Source of the DNA: Sphingomonadales bacterium UBA6174
GTDB lineage: Bacteria > Pseudomonadota > Alphaproteobacteria > Sphingomonadales > Sphingomonadaceae
NCBI GenBank assembly: GCA_002422945.1
Contig: DITW01000053.1
Location: 1 to 64,000, forward strand
DNA length: 64,000 bases
Reading direction: 5' to 3'
Shown here: positions 36,324-45,501 of the stretch, piece after piece
Layout: each line of letters starts with the position of its first letter
How positions within the stretch are numbered: position 1 is the stretch's first letter
Program-made: the position numbers and the translations under genes
The notes under the pieces: model-generated
What the model saw: the letters and a program-made list of their open reading frames with translations, nothing else
Told to the model about the DNA's origin: nothing
Database searches by the model: none

Positions 36324-36941
36324 TCAGCGCGGCGCGAGGCCCGTCATCAGGCTGTCGACGATCTGCGCGGCCATGGCGTCAGGCGGTGTCGGGCCGGTCT
36401 TGCTATACCAGCGGGCCGGCCATGCCATTGCGCCCGCAAGGGTGAAGGCGGTGATCTTGGGATCGACCGCCGTGATCGAGCCATCGTCGATGCCCTCGAT
36501 GATCAATGCGCGTAGGGCAGTATCCACCCGACGTTTCATGGCGCGCAGGTTTTTTACCCCTTCCGGAGACAAGGTATCATCACCAGAAAGGATGACGCAG
36601 CGACCGAAATCATCAATGTTGATAAAGAAATAATTGGTCAGGAAGATGCGTAGCCGGTCCATGCCCGTGCCGATTTCAGCGCGGGCCTTGTCGGCGGCGG
36701 CAAATAATTGATCAAGGCCGATGGTCAGGCATTCAAACAGCACCTGCTCTTTGTTGCCGAGATAATGATAGATCGTCGGCTTTGAAATGCCGAGGCTGGC
36801 GGCCACATCATCCAGCGAGGTGGCGTGGAACCCCTGGGCGTTGAACATCACTGCCGCCGCATGGAGCAGCGCCATGCGTTTTTCTTCGCGTTCTTCCTGT
36901 TTTTGCAACGCGGTTTTGAACGGAGAACGAGCCTTTTCCAC
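36324..36941 (-). CDS. TetR-family repressor
   Basis: This 205-aa protein has an N-terminal helix-turn-helix (LHAAAVMFNAQGFHATSLDD, then LGISKPTIYHYLGNKEQV). The start is GTG at 36941 with AAAGG upstream. It is divergent from the acyl-CoA dehydrogenase at 37062. The palindrome TACTAATGAGTA lies between them, and a matching TACTCATCAGTA lies before the SDR at 38397, so it probably represses the 37-43 kb beta-oxidation operon. Confidence 0.9.
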   Translation of the reverse strand: MEKARSPFKTALQKQEEREEKRMALLHAAAVMFNAQGFHATSLDDVAASLGISKPTIYHYLGNKEQVLFECLTIGLDQLFAAADKARAEIGTGMDRLRIFLTNYFFINIDDFGRCVILSGDDTLSPEGVKNLRAMKRRVDTALRALIIEGIDDGSITAVDPKITAFTLAGAMAWPARWYSKTGPTPPDAMAAQIVDSLMTGLAPR

Positions 36942-36976
36942 AGGTGACCTTTATTTGCATATGCCTGACGCTTTTA

Positions 36977-37016
36977 TTGACATTAAACTAGTAAGATTGC
37001 AATCTACTAATGAGTA
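36977..37016 (+). promoter_or_regulatory. promoter with TetR-type palindrome (acyl-CoA dehydrogenase)
   Basis: TTGACATTAAACT (36977-36989) is followed 27 bp later by TACTAATGAGTA (37005-37016), which fits the palindrome TACTNATNAGTA. A near-palindrome TAGTAAGATTG/CAATCTACTA surrounds it. The same arrangement recurs at 38249-38288. Confidence 0.55.
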
Positions 37017-37061
37017 ATATATAATCTTTTGGGTATATGTGTGCCGAAATGGGGAATGAAT

Positions 37062-38216
37062 ATGTCGCTCGATACCATCCCGCGCGTCGCCTATAACGAG
37101 GATCATGAGGCGTTTCGTCAAACCGTTCGCCTGTTCATGGCGCGCGAAATCGCACCCCATCAGGCGATATGGGCAGAACAAGGCGTGGTGCCGCATGATC
37201 TCTGGGCCAAGGCGGGCGCATTCGGCTTACTCTGCCCTACTGTGCCAGAGGCCTATGGCGGTTTGGGGCTGGATTTTCGCTATAATGCGATTGTCGATGA
37301 AGAGTCCGTTTATACCGGTGGCGTGACGACCGGCTTTGCGTTGCAGTCGGACATCGTCGCCAATTATCTGGTGCAATATGGCAGCGAGGCACAAATGCAG
37401 CATTGGCTGCCGAAAATGGTATCTGGCGAGGTGGTGACGGCGATTGCCATGACCGAACCCGGCACGGGGTCCGATTTGCAAGGCATGCGGACGACGGCGG
37501 TGAAAGATGGCGATCATTATGTCATCAACGGGTCCAAGACCTATATCACCAATGGCCAGACGGCGGATTTGATCCTTGTGTGCTGCCGGACGGATGTGGA
37601 GATCGAACCGCGCTGGAAGGGCATGTCGATTGTGCTGGTCGAGGCGGATCGTGAAGGCTTTCAGCGGGGGCGCAATCTTGACAAGATCGGGCAGGACGAG
37701 GCGGATACATCCGAACTCTTTTTCCAAGATGTCCGCGTGCCTTTGACCAATTGCCTGGGGCAAGAGGGGCAGGGCTTTGTCTATTTGATGAGCGAACTGC
37801 CGCAGGAACGGCTTTCCATCGCGATTCAGGCGCAGGCATCCGCCCAAAAGGCGTTTGACGATACCGTGGAGTTTACCCGCACGCGCAATGCCTTTGGCAA
37901 GCCGATCCTCGATTTCCAAAATACGCGTTTCACGATGGCCGAGTTGAAGGCCAAATTGCAGATCGGTTGGGCGCATATCGATTGGGCGCTCAATCGCCAT
38001 TGTGCCGGTGAATTGACCCCGGAAGAAGGCGCGGCGGCGAAGCTGTGGCATAGCGAGACGCAATGGGAGATCGTGGACAAATGCCTGCAACTTCATGGCG
38101 GCGCAGGTTATATGAATGAATATCCGATTGCCCGGGCATGGCGGGCGGCGCGCGTGACCCGGATATTTGGCGGGACGAGTGAAATCATGAAGGAAGTGAT
38201 CGGGCGCAAATTGTGA
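37062..38216 (+). CDS. acyl-CoA dehydrogenase (long-chain-type)
   Basis: This 384-aa flavoprotein has IAMTEPGTGSDLQGMRT, TYITNGQTAD, the helix PQERLSIAIQ that holds the base in long-chain-type enzymes, and a C-terminal IFGGTSEIMKEVIGRKL without the MCAD-type Glu. ATG 37062 has GGGGA 7 nt upstream; TTG 37029 and ATG 37056 are less likely. It is divergent from the TetR gene. Confidence 0.93.
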   Translation: MSLDTIPRVAYNEDHEAFRQTVRLFMAREIAPHQAIWAEQGVVPHDLWAKAGAFGLLCPTVPEAYGGLGLDFRYNAIVDEESVYTGGVTTGFALQSDIVANYLVQYGSEAQMQHWLPKMVSGEVVTAIAMTEPGTGSDLQGMRTTAVKDGDHYVINGSKTYITNGQTADLILVCCRTDVEIEPRWKGMSIVLVEADREGFQRGRNLDKIGQDEADTSELFFQDVRVPLTNCLGQEGQGFVYLMSELPQERLSIAIQAQASAQKAFDDTVEFTRTRNAFGKPILDFQNTRFTMAELKAKLQIGWAHIDWALNRHCAGELTPEEGAAAKLWHSETQWEIVDKCLQLHGGAGYMNEYPIARAWRAARVTRIFGGTSEIMKEVIGRKL

Positions 38217-38248
38217 CGGGTCATGCCCTGAATATGATGTGGGGGCGG

Positions 38249-38288
38249 TTGACATTAAACTGCCTGAATGTGAATATACTCATCAGTA
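38249..38288 (+). promoter_or_regulatory. second promoter with TetR-type palindrome
   Basis: TTGACATTAAACT (38249-38261) repeats the element at 36977, followed by TACTCATCAGTA (38277-38288), again TACTNATNAGTA. It lies about 110 bp before the SDR at 38397 and probably drives the 38.4-43.3 kb operon under the same repressor. Confidence 0.55.
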
Positions 38289-38396
38289 GATATTTGTCGT
38301 ATCGGTTTTTATGCGGGGTGATTCTGTTCCCAACAAGTGCGACGACAAGGAAATTATCCAGTTTTTTGAAGCGGGTTTGAAGGAAAGGTAGTCGAT

Positions 38397-39158
38397 ATGA
38401 ATATCAACGGAGTGGCTGCAATCGTAACTGGTGGGGCGTCGGGCCTTGGTGGCGCGACGGCGGCCCGTCTCGCCAAAGCGGGCGCGAAGGTCACGATTTT
38501 CGATTTGAACGCGGATCTGGCCAAGGCCCATGCTGCGGCCATCGGCGGTCATGCGATTGCGCTCGACGTGACGGATGAAGCTGCGGTTGAAGCCGCGATT
38601 GCCGAGGCGGAAGGCCTGCATGGCAAGGCCCGCATCCTCGTCAATTGCGCCGGGATCGGCCCGCCTGCCAAGGTCATCAATCGTGACGGCAGCGCGATCC
38701 CGCTCAAAGATTTTACCAAGATCATCAATATCAACCTGATCGGCAGCTTTAACGTGCTGTCGAAATTTGCGGCCCGTATTCATGATGCCGATCCGATCGG
38801 CGAAGAGCGCGGCGTGATCGTCAATACCGCGAGCGTTGCAGCCTTTGACGGGCAGATCGGTCAGGCAGCCTATGCTGCGTCCAAGGGTGGCGTGGTCGGC
38901 ATGACCCTGCCGATTGCGCGTGAATTTGCGCGTTATGGCATTCGCGTGATGACGATTGCCCCGGGCCTGTTCTTGACGCCATTGCTCGCAAGCTTGCCGC
39001 AAGACGCGCAGGATTCACTTGGCAAGCAGGTGCCGTTCCCCAGCCGTTTGGGCCAGCCGGATGAATATGCCCAGATGGTCGAAAGCATCGTCAACAATCC
39101 GATGCTGAACGGCGAAACCATCCGCCTCGACGGCGCGATCCGCATGGCGCCGAAATAA
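38397..39158 (+). CDS. SDR, 3-hydroxyacyl-CoA dehydrogenase (type 2)-like
   Basis: This 253-aa SDR begins MNINGVAAIVTGGASGLGGA, the pattern of HSD17B10/type-2 3-hydroxyacyl-CoA dehydrogenases. It has NCAG, an insertion typical of that group around KDFTKIININLIGSFNVL, and Y-x3-K in QAAYAASKGG. The neighbouring thiolase, hydratase and acyl-CoA dehydrogenase support the beta-oxidation role. Confidence 0.9.
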   Translation: MNINGVAAIVTGGASGLGGATAARLAKAGAKVTIFDLNADLAKAHAAAIGGHAIALDVTDEAAVEAAIAEAEGLHGKARILVNCAGIGPPAKVINRDGSAIPLKDFTKIININLIGSFNVLSKFAARIHDADPIGEERGVIVNTASVAAFDGQIGQAAYAASKGGVVGMTLPIAREFARYGIRVMTIAPGLFLTPLLASLPQDAQDSLGKQVPFPSRLGQPDEYAQMVESIVNNPMLNGETIRLDGAIRMAPK

Positions 39159-39211
39159 TCGCTTAGGTGGTTCAAGCATCCTGTGTGTTCGAATTGAAGG
39201 AATGATCTATC

Positions 39212-40372
39212 ATGGCTGAAGCTTATATTGTTGAAGCGGTGCGCACCGCAGGTGGCAAGCGTGCCGGTAAATTGGCCGATTGGCACCCTGCCGATCTTGG
39301 CGCGTCGGTGCTGAATGCCGTGGTGGATCGTTCCGGCATCGATCCGGCCCGGATCGATGATGTGATCCTTGGTTGCGTTACACAGGCGGGCGAACAGTCC
39401 TTTGCCTTTGCGCGCAATGCCGTCTTGGCCTCCAATCTGCCGGAAAGCGTGCCTGCGGTCACCATCGACCGCCAATGCGGCAGCTCTCAACAGGCGGTGC
39501 AGTTCGCGGCGCAGGCGGTGATGTCGGGGACGCAAGACGTCGTGATTGCCGCCGGGGCCGAAAGCATGACCCGCGTGCCGATGTTCAGCAACGCATCGCT
39601 GCATGCACAGGCCGGGATCGGCGTCGGTCCGTTGAGCGACCATATCAAGCAACGCTATGGCGTGCAGGCGTTCAGCCAGTTCGATGGCGCCGAGGCGATT
39701 GCGCGCAAATATGGTTTTGACCGTGAGACGCTCGATCGTTTTGCGCTGCAGAGCCATCAGCGCGCGGCGGCGGCGACATTGGCCGGGGCGTTCAAGCGGG
39801 AAATCGTGCCGCTGGCCATTTTCGATGGCCTGCATGACAGTGACGAGGGCATCCGTCATGGTGCGACGCTTGAGGGCATTCAATCGGTCAAGCTGTTGAA
39901 GGAAGGCGGCGTGATTTCGGCGGCGAATGCCAGCCAGATTTGCGATGGCGCGTCGGCCACTTTGGTCGTGAGCGAACGCGCGTTAAAGGAGCATGGCCTG
40001 ACCCCGATTGCGCGGATCGTCAATATGACGGTGACGGCAGGCGATCCGGTCATCATGCTCGAAGAGCCGATCCCCGCCACCCGCCGCGCGCTGGAACGGG
40101 CCGGGATGCGGCTGTCCGATATTGATCTGTATGAGGTGAATGAGGCATTCGCTTCGGTGCCGCTCGCTTGGTTGCAGGCGCTGGATGCCGATCCGGACAA
40201 GCTCAACGTCAATGGCGGGGCGATTGCGCTGGGCCATCCATTGGGCGCATCCGGCACGCGTTTGATGTCGACCTTGATCCATGCGCTGCGCGCGCGCGGC
40301 AAGCGTTATGGCCTGCAAACCATGTGCGAAGGCGGCGGCATTGCCAATGTGACTATTTTGGAGGCGTTGTAA
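39212..40372 (+). CDS. thiolase (acetyl-CoA acyltransferase)
   Basis: This 386-aa thiolase has nucleophile DRQCGSSQQAV, NEAFAS, GGAIALGHPLGASGTR and the second cysteine in TMCEGGGIA. GCVTQAGEQ near residue 55 resembles the actinobacterial FadA5/FadA6 group used in steroid side-chain and ring catabolism; this is a resemblance only. The stop overlaps the next start (TAATG). Confidence 0.94.
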   Translation: MAEAYIVEAVRTAGGKRAGKLADWHPADLGASVLNAVVDRSGIDPARIDDVILGCVTQAGEQSFAFARNAVLASNLPESVPAVTIDRQCGSSQQAVQFAAQAVMSGTQDVVIAAGAESMTRVPMFSNASLHAQAGIGVGPLSDHIKQRYGVQAFSQFDGAEAIARKYGFDRETLDRFALQSHQRAAAATLAGAFKREIVPLAIFDGLHDSDEGIRHGATLEGIQSVKLLKEGGVISAANASQICDGASATLVVSERALKEHGLTPIARIVNMTVTAGDPVIMLEEPIPATRRALERAGMRLSDIDLYEVNEAFASVPLAWLQALDADPDKLNVNGGAIALGHPLGASGTRLMSTLIHALRARGKRYGLQTMCEGGGIANVTILEAL

Positions 40373-41349
40373 TGGCGATCAAGACGCGCATCACGGAATT
40401 GCTCGGGATCGAGCATCCGATTGTTCAAGGCGGGATGATGTGGGTCGGGCGCGCCGAACTGGCCAGCGCTGTGTCCAATGCGGGCGGGCTTGGCATCTTG
40501 ACCGCGCTGACCCAGCCGACGCCGGATGATCTGCGTCGCGAGATCGACCGGTGCCGGTCGATGACCGACAAGCCATTCGGCGTGAACCTGACCATTCTCC
40601 CGTCCGTCTCTCCGCCGCCTTATGCCGAATATCGCAAGGCGATCATCGAGAGCGGCGTGAAGATCGTCGAGACGGCGGGCTACAAGCCGCAAGAACATGT
40701 CGATGACTTCAAATCCCATAATATCACGGTGCTGCACAAATGCACCGCCGTTCGACATGCCTTGTCGGCGGAACGCATGGGCGTGGATGTGATCTCCATC
40801 GATGGGTTCGAATGCGCGGGCCATCCGGGCGAGGATGATATCCCCGGCCTGATCCTGATCCCGGCAGCCGCCGACAAGGTCAAAATCCCGATGCTGGCGA
40901 GTGGCGGCATCGGCGATGGTCGTGGGCTTGTGGCGGCGTTGGCATTGGGGGCCGAGGGCGTCAACATGGGCACGCGTTTCTGCGCCACGGTCGAAGCGCC
41001 GATCCATCAGAATGTGAAGCAGTTCATCGTCGATAATGACGAACGCGCGACCAACCTCATTTTCCGCAAATTCCACAATACGGGTCGGGTTGCGAAAAGC
41101 AGCGTGTCCGATCAGGTGGTCGAAATTTCCAATCGCGATGGCGCAGTGTTTGAAGACATCCGCCCATTGGTCGGCGGCGCCAAGGGGCGCGAGGCGCTGG
41201 AAACCGGTAATCTCGATGCGGGGCTAGTCTGGGCTGGGCAGATTCAGGGCCTGATCCATGATATTCCGACCTGCAAGGAACTGATTGAACAGATGGTGCG
41301 TGACGCCGAGGCGATTATTCGCGGACGTTTGGCGGGCTTCGTCCATTAA
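40372..41349 (+). CDS. nitronate monooxygenase-family FMN protein (copy 2)
   Basis: This 325-aa paralogue of the 29300 product has the same [21 protein letters not shown] and [10 protein letters not shown] motifs and near-identical sequence through most of the length; differences cluster at both ends and around residues 108-120. It is coupled to the thiolase stop and followed by an enoyl-CoA hydratase. Retention of two copies within two beta-oxidation operons suggests a pathway role, possibly as flavin-dependent enoyl reductase (inference). Confidence 0.9.
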   Translation: MAIKTRITELLGIEHPIVQGGMMWVGRAELASAVSNAGGLGILTALTQPTPDDLRREIDRCRSMTDKPFGVNLTILPSVSPPPYAEYRKAIIESGVKIVETAGYKPQEHVDDFKSHNITVLHKCTAVRHALSAERMGVDVISIDGFECAGHPGEDDIPGLILIPAAADKVKIPMLASGGIGDGRGLVAALALGAEGVNMGTRFCATVEAPIHQNVKQFIVDNDERATNLIFRKFHNTGRVAKSSVSDQVVEISNRDGAVFEDIRPLVGGAKGREALETGNLDAGLVWAGQIQGLIHDIPTCKELIEQMVRDAEAIIRGRLAGFVH

Positions 41350-41366
41350 CCAAGGGGTGCAGCAGC

Positions 41367-42143
41367 ATGTCGTATGAATTTATCAATTATGAAGTCGAAG
41401 GCGCACTCGCGATCATCACGATCAATCGGCCAGAGGCGCATAATGCCCTGAATGCGCGCGCCCATGTCGAGCTGAAAAATGCCTTTGATCGCTTTGCTGG
41501 CGATCCCGACCAATGGGTCGCGATCATTACGGCTGCGGGGGAAAAGGCATTTTGCGCCGGACATGATCTGAAACAACAGGCGGCAGGCGGTGGCATGGTT
41601 GTGCCGGAGGCAGGTTTTGCCGGACTGACCGCGCGTTTCGATATGAACAAACCGGTGATCGCGGCGGTGAATGGCGTGGCGATGGGCGGCGGGTTTGAAA
41701 TCGTGCTGGCCAGCGATATCGTGGTGGCAAGCCAGAATGCGTTGTTCGCCTTGCCGGAACCTCGGGTCGGGTTGGCGGCGCTGGCGGGCGGTATCCAGCG
41801 CTTGCCGCGCGAAATCGGCTTGAAGCGGGCGATGGGCATGATGCTGACAGGTCGTCGTGTCACGGCGCAGGAAGGCTATCAACTCGGCTTTGTGAATGAA
41901 GTCGCTGAAGGCAATGTGCTGGACGCGGCCAAGCGCTGGGCCGCCGAAATTCTCGCGTGCAGCCCCTTGTCTGTGCAGGCCACCAAAGAGGCGGTGTTGA
42001 AGGGCATGTCGGTGTCGGTTGAACAGGCGTTGGTCGATGAATGGGACTATCCGGCGATGAAGGCGATGCTTGCATCGGCGGATGCGGTCGAAGGTCCTGT
42101 GGCCTTTGCCGAAAAGCGCGCGCCGAAATGGCAGGGTAAATAA
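41367..42143 (+). CDS. enoyl-CoA hydratase
   Basis: This 258-aa crotonase-fold protein has both catalytic glutamates at the canonical 20-residue spacing: GGGFEIVLASD and FALPEPRVG. The oxyanion-hole glycine region FCAGHDLKQQ is present. It hydrates trans-2-enoyl-CoA. It ends 2 nt before the racemase gene. Confidence 0.93.
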   Translation: MSYEFINYEVEGALAIITINRPEAHNALNARAHVELKNAFDRFAGDPDQWVAIITAAGEKAFCAGHDLKQQAAGGGMVVPEAGFAGLTARFDMNKPVIAAVNGVAMGGGFEIVLASDIVVASQNALFALPEPRVGLAALAGGIQRLPREIGLKRAMGMMLTGRRVTAQEGYQLGFVNEVAEGNVLDAAKRWAAEILACSPLSVQATKEAVLKGMSVSVEQALVDEWDYPAMKAMLASADAVEGPVAFAEKRAPKWQGK

Positions 42144-42145
42144 AC

Positions 42146-43252
42146 ATGACCGATGCGGGTGGCGCGGGCGACAAGACCCCGGCAGGGCCGCTTGCGGGCC
42201 TCCGGGTACTCGAATTCGCGGGCATCGGGCCGGGTCCGCATTGCGCGATGCTTTTGGCGGATCTTGGCGCGGAAGTCGTGCGGATCGACCGGGCGGGGGG
42301 CAATGGCTGGGACAATCCGATCATGGATCGGGGCCGCTCGACGATCACGCTGGATATCCGCAGCGAGGCGGGGCGCGACACCTGCATAGAAGCGGCGGCG
42401 CATGCCGATGTGTTGATCGAGGGCTATCGCCCCGGCGTGATGGAGCGGCTGGGCCTTGGTCCCGAGGTGTTGTGCGCGCGCAATCCGCGGCTGGTTTATG
42501 GCCGGATGACGGGCTGGGGCCAGACGGGGCCACTCGCCAAGGCGGCCGGGCATGACATCAATTATATCGCCATTACCGGGGCCTTGGCCGCGATGGGCAC
42601 GCCCGGCGCGCCGGCCACGCCGCCGCTTAATCTGGTCGGTGATTTCGGTGGCGGGTCGATGTTCCTCGCCTTGGGGATCATGACGGCATTGTGGGAGCGG
42701 GAACGCTCCGGCAAGGGGCAGGTGGTCGATGCGGCGATTGTCGACGGCGTGTCGTCATTGATGACGATGTTTGCAGGGATGCTGCCCTCCGGCGGGATTT
42801 CGGTCGAACGCGACCGCAATGTATTGGGCGGTGCGGCGCCTTTCTACCGTTGCTATATCTGCGCCGATGGCCGCGAAATCTCGATCGGGCCGATTGAGCC
42901 GCATTTCTATCGCGAACTGATCGACCGGATCGGCGCGCCCGAAAGCTTATTGGCGCAACAGAACGATGCCGCCCAATGGGACAATGGCGCGCAATGCCTT
43001 GCCGCCTTGTTCCAGACCCTCCCGGCGCAAGAATGGTGCGATCTGCTGGAAGGGACCGACGCCTGTTTCGCGCCGGTCGTAACCTTGCAAGAGGCGGCGA
43101 GCCATCCGCATCTGGCGGCGCGGGCAACTTATGTCGAACATGATGGGCTGTTGCAGGCGGCACCCGCGCCGCGCCTGTCGCGTACGCCGGGGGCGATCCG
43201 TTCGACCATGCCGAATGGCGCGGATATCCTTGCCAAATGGAAGGCGAAATAA
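42146..43252 (+). CDS. mcr: alpha-methylacyl-CoA racemase (CoA-transferase family III)
   Basis: This 368-aa protein has the N-terminal AGIGPGPHCAMLLADLGAEV and all three residues used by characterised racemases: His in KAAGHDINY, Asp 30 residues later in LVGDFGGG, and Glu in GPIEPHFYREL. It epimerises 2-methylacyl-CoAs so that S-specific acyl-CoA dehydrogenases can act. This is the strongest single sign that the substrate chain is methyl-branched (isoprenoid or sterol-type). It closes the beta-oxidation operon. Confidence 0.93.
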   Translation: MTDAGGAGDKTPAGPLAGLRVLEFAGIGPGPHCAMLLADLGAEVVRIDRAGGNGWDNPIMDRGRSTITLDIRSEAGRDTCIEAAAHADVLIEGYRPGVMERLGLGPEVLCARNPRLVYGRMTGWGQTGPLAKAAGHDINYIAITGALAAMGTPGAPATPPLNLVGDFGGGSMFLALGIMTALWERERSGKGQVVDAAIVDGVSSLMTMFAGMLPSGGISVERDRNVLGGAAPFYRCYICADGREISIGPIEPHFYRELIDRIGAPESLLAQQNDAAQWDNGAQCLAALFQTLPAQEWCDLLEGTDACFAPVVTLQEAASHPHLAARATYVEHDGLLQAAPAPRLSRTPGAIRSTMPNGADILAKWKAK

Positions 43253-43267
43253 GGCTGAAAATGACCC

Positions 43268-43287
43268 ATTGACGGATTCACGTCACT
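43268..43287 (+). repeat. 20-bp element, copy 1 (upstream of alcohol dehydrogenase)
   Basis: ATTGACGGATTCACGTCACT is identical to 59035-59054. It contains a TTGACG -35-like hexamer and the inverted repeat GACG-N6-CGTC. It lies about 60-80 bp before the alcohol dehydrogenase start. Confidence 0.6.
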
Positions 43288-43349
43288 ACTCCCCGGCCAT
43301 GCAGGGGGATAGTTCTTGCGATCAGATAATTTGATGGCGGGTGGATGTG

Positions 43350-44417
43350 ATGAAGGCTGTAGCTCTCGAATCCGGGCGACTTTCGGTGGTCGATATGGCC
43401 GCGCCGACGCGGACGGCGGGGCAGATTCTGGCACGGCCTTTGGTGTGCGGGATTTGCGGCAGCGACCTGCACGCCCGCGATAATGTCGATCATTTGTGCG
43501 ACCTGCTCCATCGCGCGGGTTTCCGTGGTTTTATGAACCCCTCCCAGCCTGCGGTCATGGGCCATGAATTTGTCTGCGAAGTGCTGGAAACGGATTCGGG
43601 CAGCCCGTTCGCACGCGGCCAGCGTGTGGTGTCCTTGCCCTTTGTATCCGGGCCACAAGGGCTGGAATTGATCGGCTATTCCAATCGCTTCAACGGTGCA
43701 TTCGCCGAAGAGATGCTGTTGCAATCGGACCTGACGTTCGCCGTGCCGGATCATGTCTCGACCGAAGTTGGGGCGTTGTGCGAGCCGCTGGCGGTCGCGG
43801 TGCATGCGGTGGCGCAGAGCCAGCCGGATGAGCATTGCGCATTTTCGATCATCGGCTGCGGCCCGGTCGGCCTGTTTATCATTGCCCGGTTGCGGGCGCT
43901 GGGCCTTGGGCCGATCTTGGCGATTGAGCCCAATGCGGCGCGGCGGAAAATGGCGGAGCAAATGGGTGCAGATGCAGTCATGGCCCCGGCGGACCCCGAT
44001 GCCGCGCGTTGGTGGGAGGGGCAGGGGCTGTATCTCGGCCTGTCCGATTCCATCGAACGGGCGATGGACCCAAAAAACCGCACCCGTTCGATCATTTTCG
44101 ACTGTGTAGGTAAGCCCGGCATGTTGATGGCGATTGCCGGTGGCGCGCCGGTATCGAGCACCATCGTGACCGTGGGCAATTGCATGGAAACCGATCCGAT
44201 TGAACCGGCGTTCCTGCTGCAAAAGGGCCTGACGATCAAATATGTCTTTGCCTATGACGCGCAGGAATTTGTCGATGCGCTGGAGATGATCAAGCAGGAC
44301 CCGGATCGGCTGGCATCGATGGTGACCGGCGTCACCAATTTCGCCGGGGTGGCGGGCGCGTTCGATGCGCTCATCTCAGGCGGTGAAAATATCAAGATTC
44401 TGATCAAGCCGGACTGA
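43350..44417 (+). CDS. zinc-type alcohol dehydrogenase (MDR)
   Basis: This 355-aa MDR protein has catalytic ligands in CGICGSDLHARD and GHEFVCEV and a Rossmann motif IIGCGPVGLF. The four-Cys structural zinc lobe is absent. ATG 43350 is preferred over GTG 43341 because GGCGGGTGG lies about 7 nt upstream. It has its own promoter region with the 20-bp element at 43268. It is followed by a phosphotransferase gene and probably oxidises a secondary or primary hydroxyl. Confidence 0.88.
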   Translation: MKAVALESGRLSVVDMAAPTRTAGQILARPLVCGICGSDLHARDNVDHLCDLLHRAGFRGFMNPSQPAVMGHEFVCEVLETDSGSPFARGQRVVSLPFVSGPQGLELIGYSNRFNGAFAEEMLLQSDLTFAVPDHVSTEVGALCEPLAVAVHAVAQSQPDEHCAFSIIGCGPVGLFIIARLRALGLGPILAIEPNAARRKMAEQMGADAVMAPADPDAARWWEGQGLYLGLSDSIERAMDPKNRTRSIIFDCVGKPGMLMAIAGGAPVSSTIVTVGNCMETDPIEPAFLLQKGLTIKYVFAYDAQEFVDALEMIKQDPDRLASMVTGVTNFAGVAGAFDALISGGENIKILIKPD

Positions 44418-44472
44418 ACCGGCGATGATCGAATGCCATTGAAATGATGATGACAACTAAGGGCATGATTGC

Positions 44473-45501
44473 ATGATGCAACCCATTACCGACGACAATC
44501 TGGGGGCCTATCTTCGGACCAAATTTCCGGAGAAAAACGACCTCAAGGTGGAAGGCCTGTATCGCCTGCCGCTTGGGGCCTCGCGTGAGACGTTTCGCTT
44601 TGACCTTGTCTATCAAGATGACGCAGGTCAGGCGCAGACTGAAAAGATGATCCTGCGGCGCGATCCACCCGCCAGCAATGTCGATTCCGACCGCCAGCAT
44701 GAATTCCTGTCCTATCAGGCGATTTACGGCCATGGTGTGCCGGTGCCGAAGATGCTGTTGCTGGAAAATGACGCCGCGCATTTCGGCGGCGCGATCTCGA
44801 TTGCCGAGGATATGCGCGGGTTCCACAATAGCGAATATCAGTTTCAGGAGGCCGCATGGCAGCCCAAGCTGCCGCATGTCGCCAAGCAATTCTATAATTG
44901 CATGGGCGATCTTGCAGCAGTCGATGTCGCCAAGCTTGATCTCAGCTTCATGCCCGCCACCACGCGGGAGACGACGGCACTGCAGGAGCTGGAAAACTGG
45001 GTTGAAAAGCTGGAGAAGAACACGGTCGAGCCGGAACCGATCTGCGCCGCTGCGATCCGCCATCTGCGCCGCTGGCAGCCGGTGGCGACGAAGCTGGCGA
45101 TGGTCCATGGCGATCTGCGCGCCGGGAACTTCCTCTATAATGACGAGGGCGATCTGATCGCGGTGCTGGATTGGGAAATGGCCCATCTCGGCGATCCGCT
45201 GGAAGATCTGGCATGGAGCCTCAATCGCGCCTTTTGCTTTGGCAAGGACGACCGTCGCGGCGGTCTCGTTTCCCGCGCACAGGCGATTGCCCATTGGGAG
45301 GAAACCAGCGGGATCAAGGTCGACGAAAAGGCGCTGCATTGGTGGGAGCTGTTCGCTTGCATCAAGGGACAGGCGATCTGGGATACGTGCGGGGCGATCT
45401 GGCACAGAAACCAGAACCGCGATGTGATCTATGCTTATGCGAGCTGGTGGCTACGCAACACGCAGGACCGTGCCATCCTCGAACTGATGGGGAAATTATG
45501 A
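44473..45501 (+). CDS. APH-family phosphotransferase
   Basis: This 342-aa kinase-fold protein has VHGDLRAGNFLYND (HGDxxxxN) and VLDWEMAHLGDPLEDLAW. It is the LvaA/ACAD10-11-kinase type and overlaps a small protein gene, as lvaA does with lvaB in the levulinate pathway. The expected substrate is a hydroxyacyl-CoA. There is no adjacent ACAD11-type dehydrogenase; the nearest is at 27064. Confidence 0.86.
   Translation: MMQPITDDNLGAYLRTKFPEKNDLKVEGLYRLPLGASRETFRFDLVYQDDAGQAQTEKMILRRDPPASNVDSDRQHEFLSYQAIYGHGVPVPKMLLLENDAAHFGGAISIAEDMRGFHNSEYQFQEAAWQPKLPHVAKQFYNCMGDLAAVDVAKLDLSFMPATTRETTALQELENWVEKLEKNTVEPEPICAAAIRHLRRWQPVATKLAMVHGDLRAGNFLYNDEGDLIAVLDWEMAHLGDPLEDLAWSLNRAFCFGKDDRRGGLVSRAQAIAHWEETSGIKVDEKALHWWELFACIKGQAIWDTCGAIWHRNQNRDVIYAYASWWLRNTQDRAILELMGKL

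Noticed and set aside
39212..43252. A steroid-ring degradation cluster, suggested by the FadA5/6-like thiolase and the CYP125-like P450
   Set aside because: No ketosteroid dehydrogenase, ketosteroid hydroxylase or extradiol dioxygenase genes are in the window; only side-chain-type enzymes are present.
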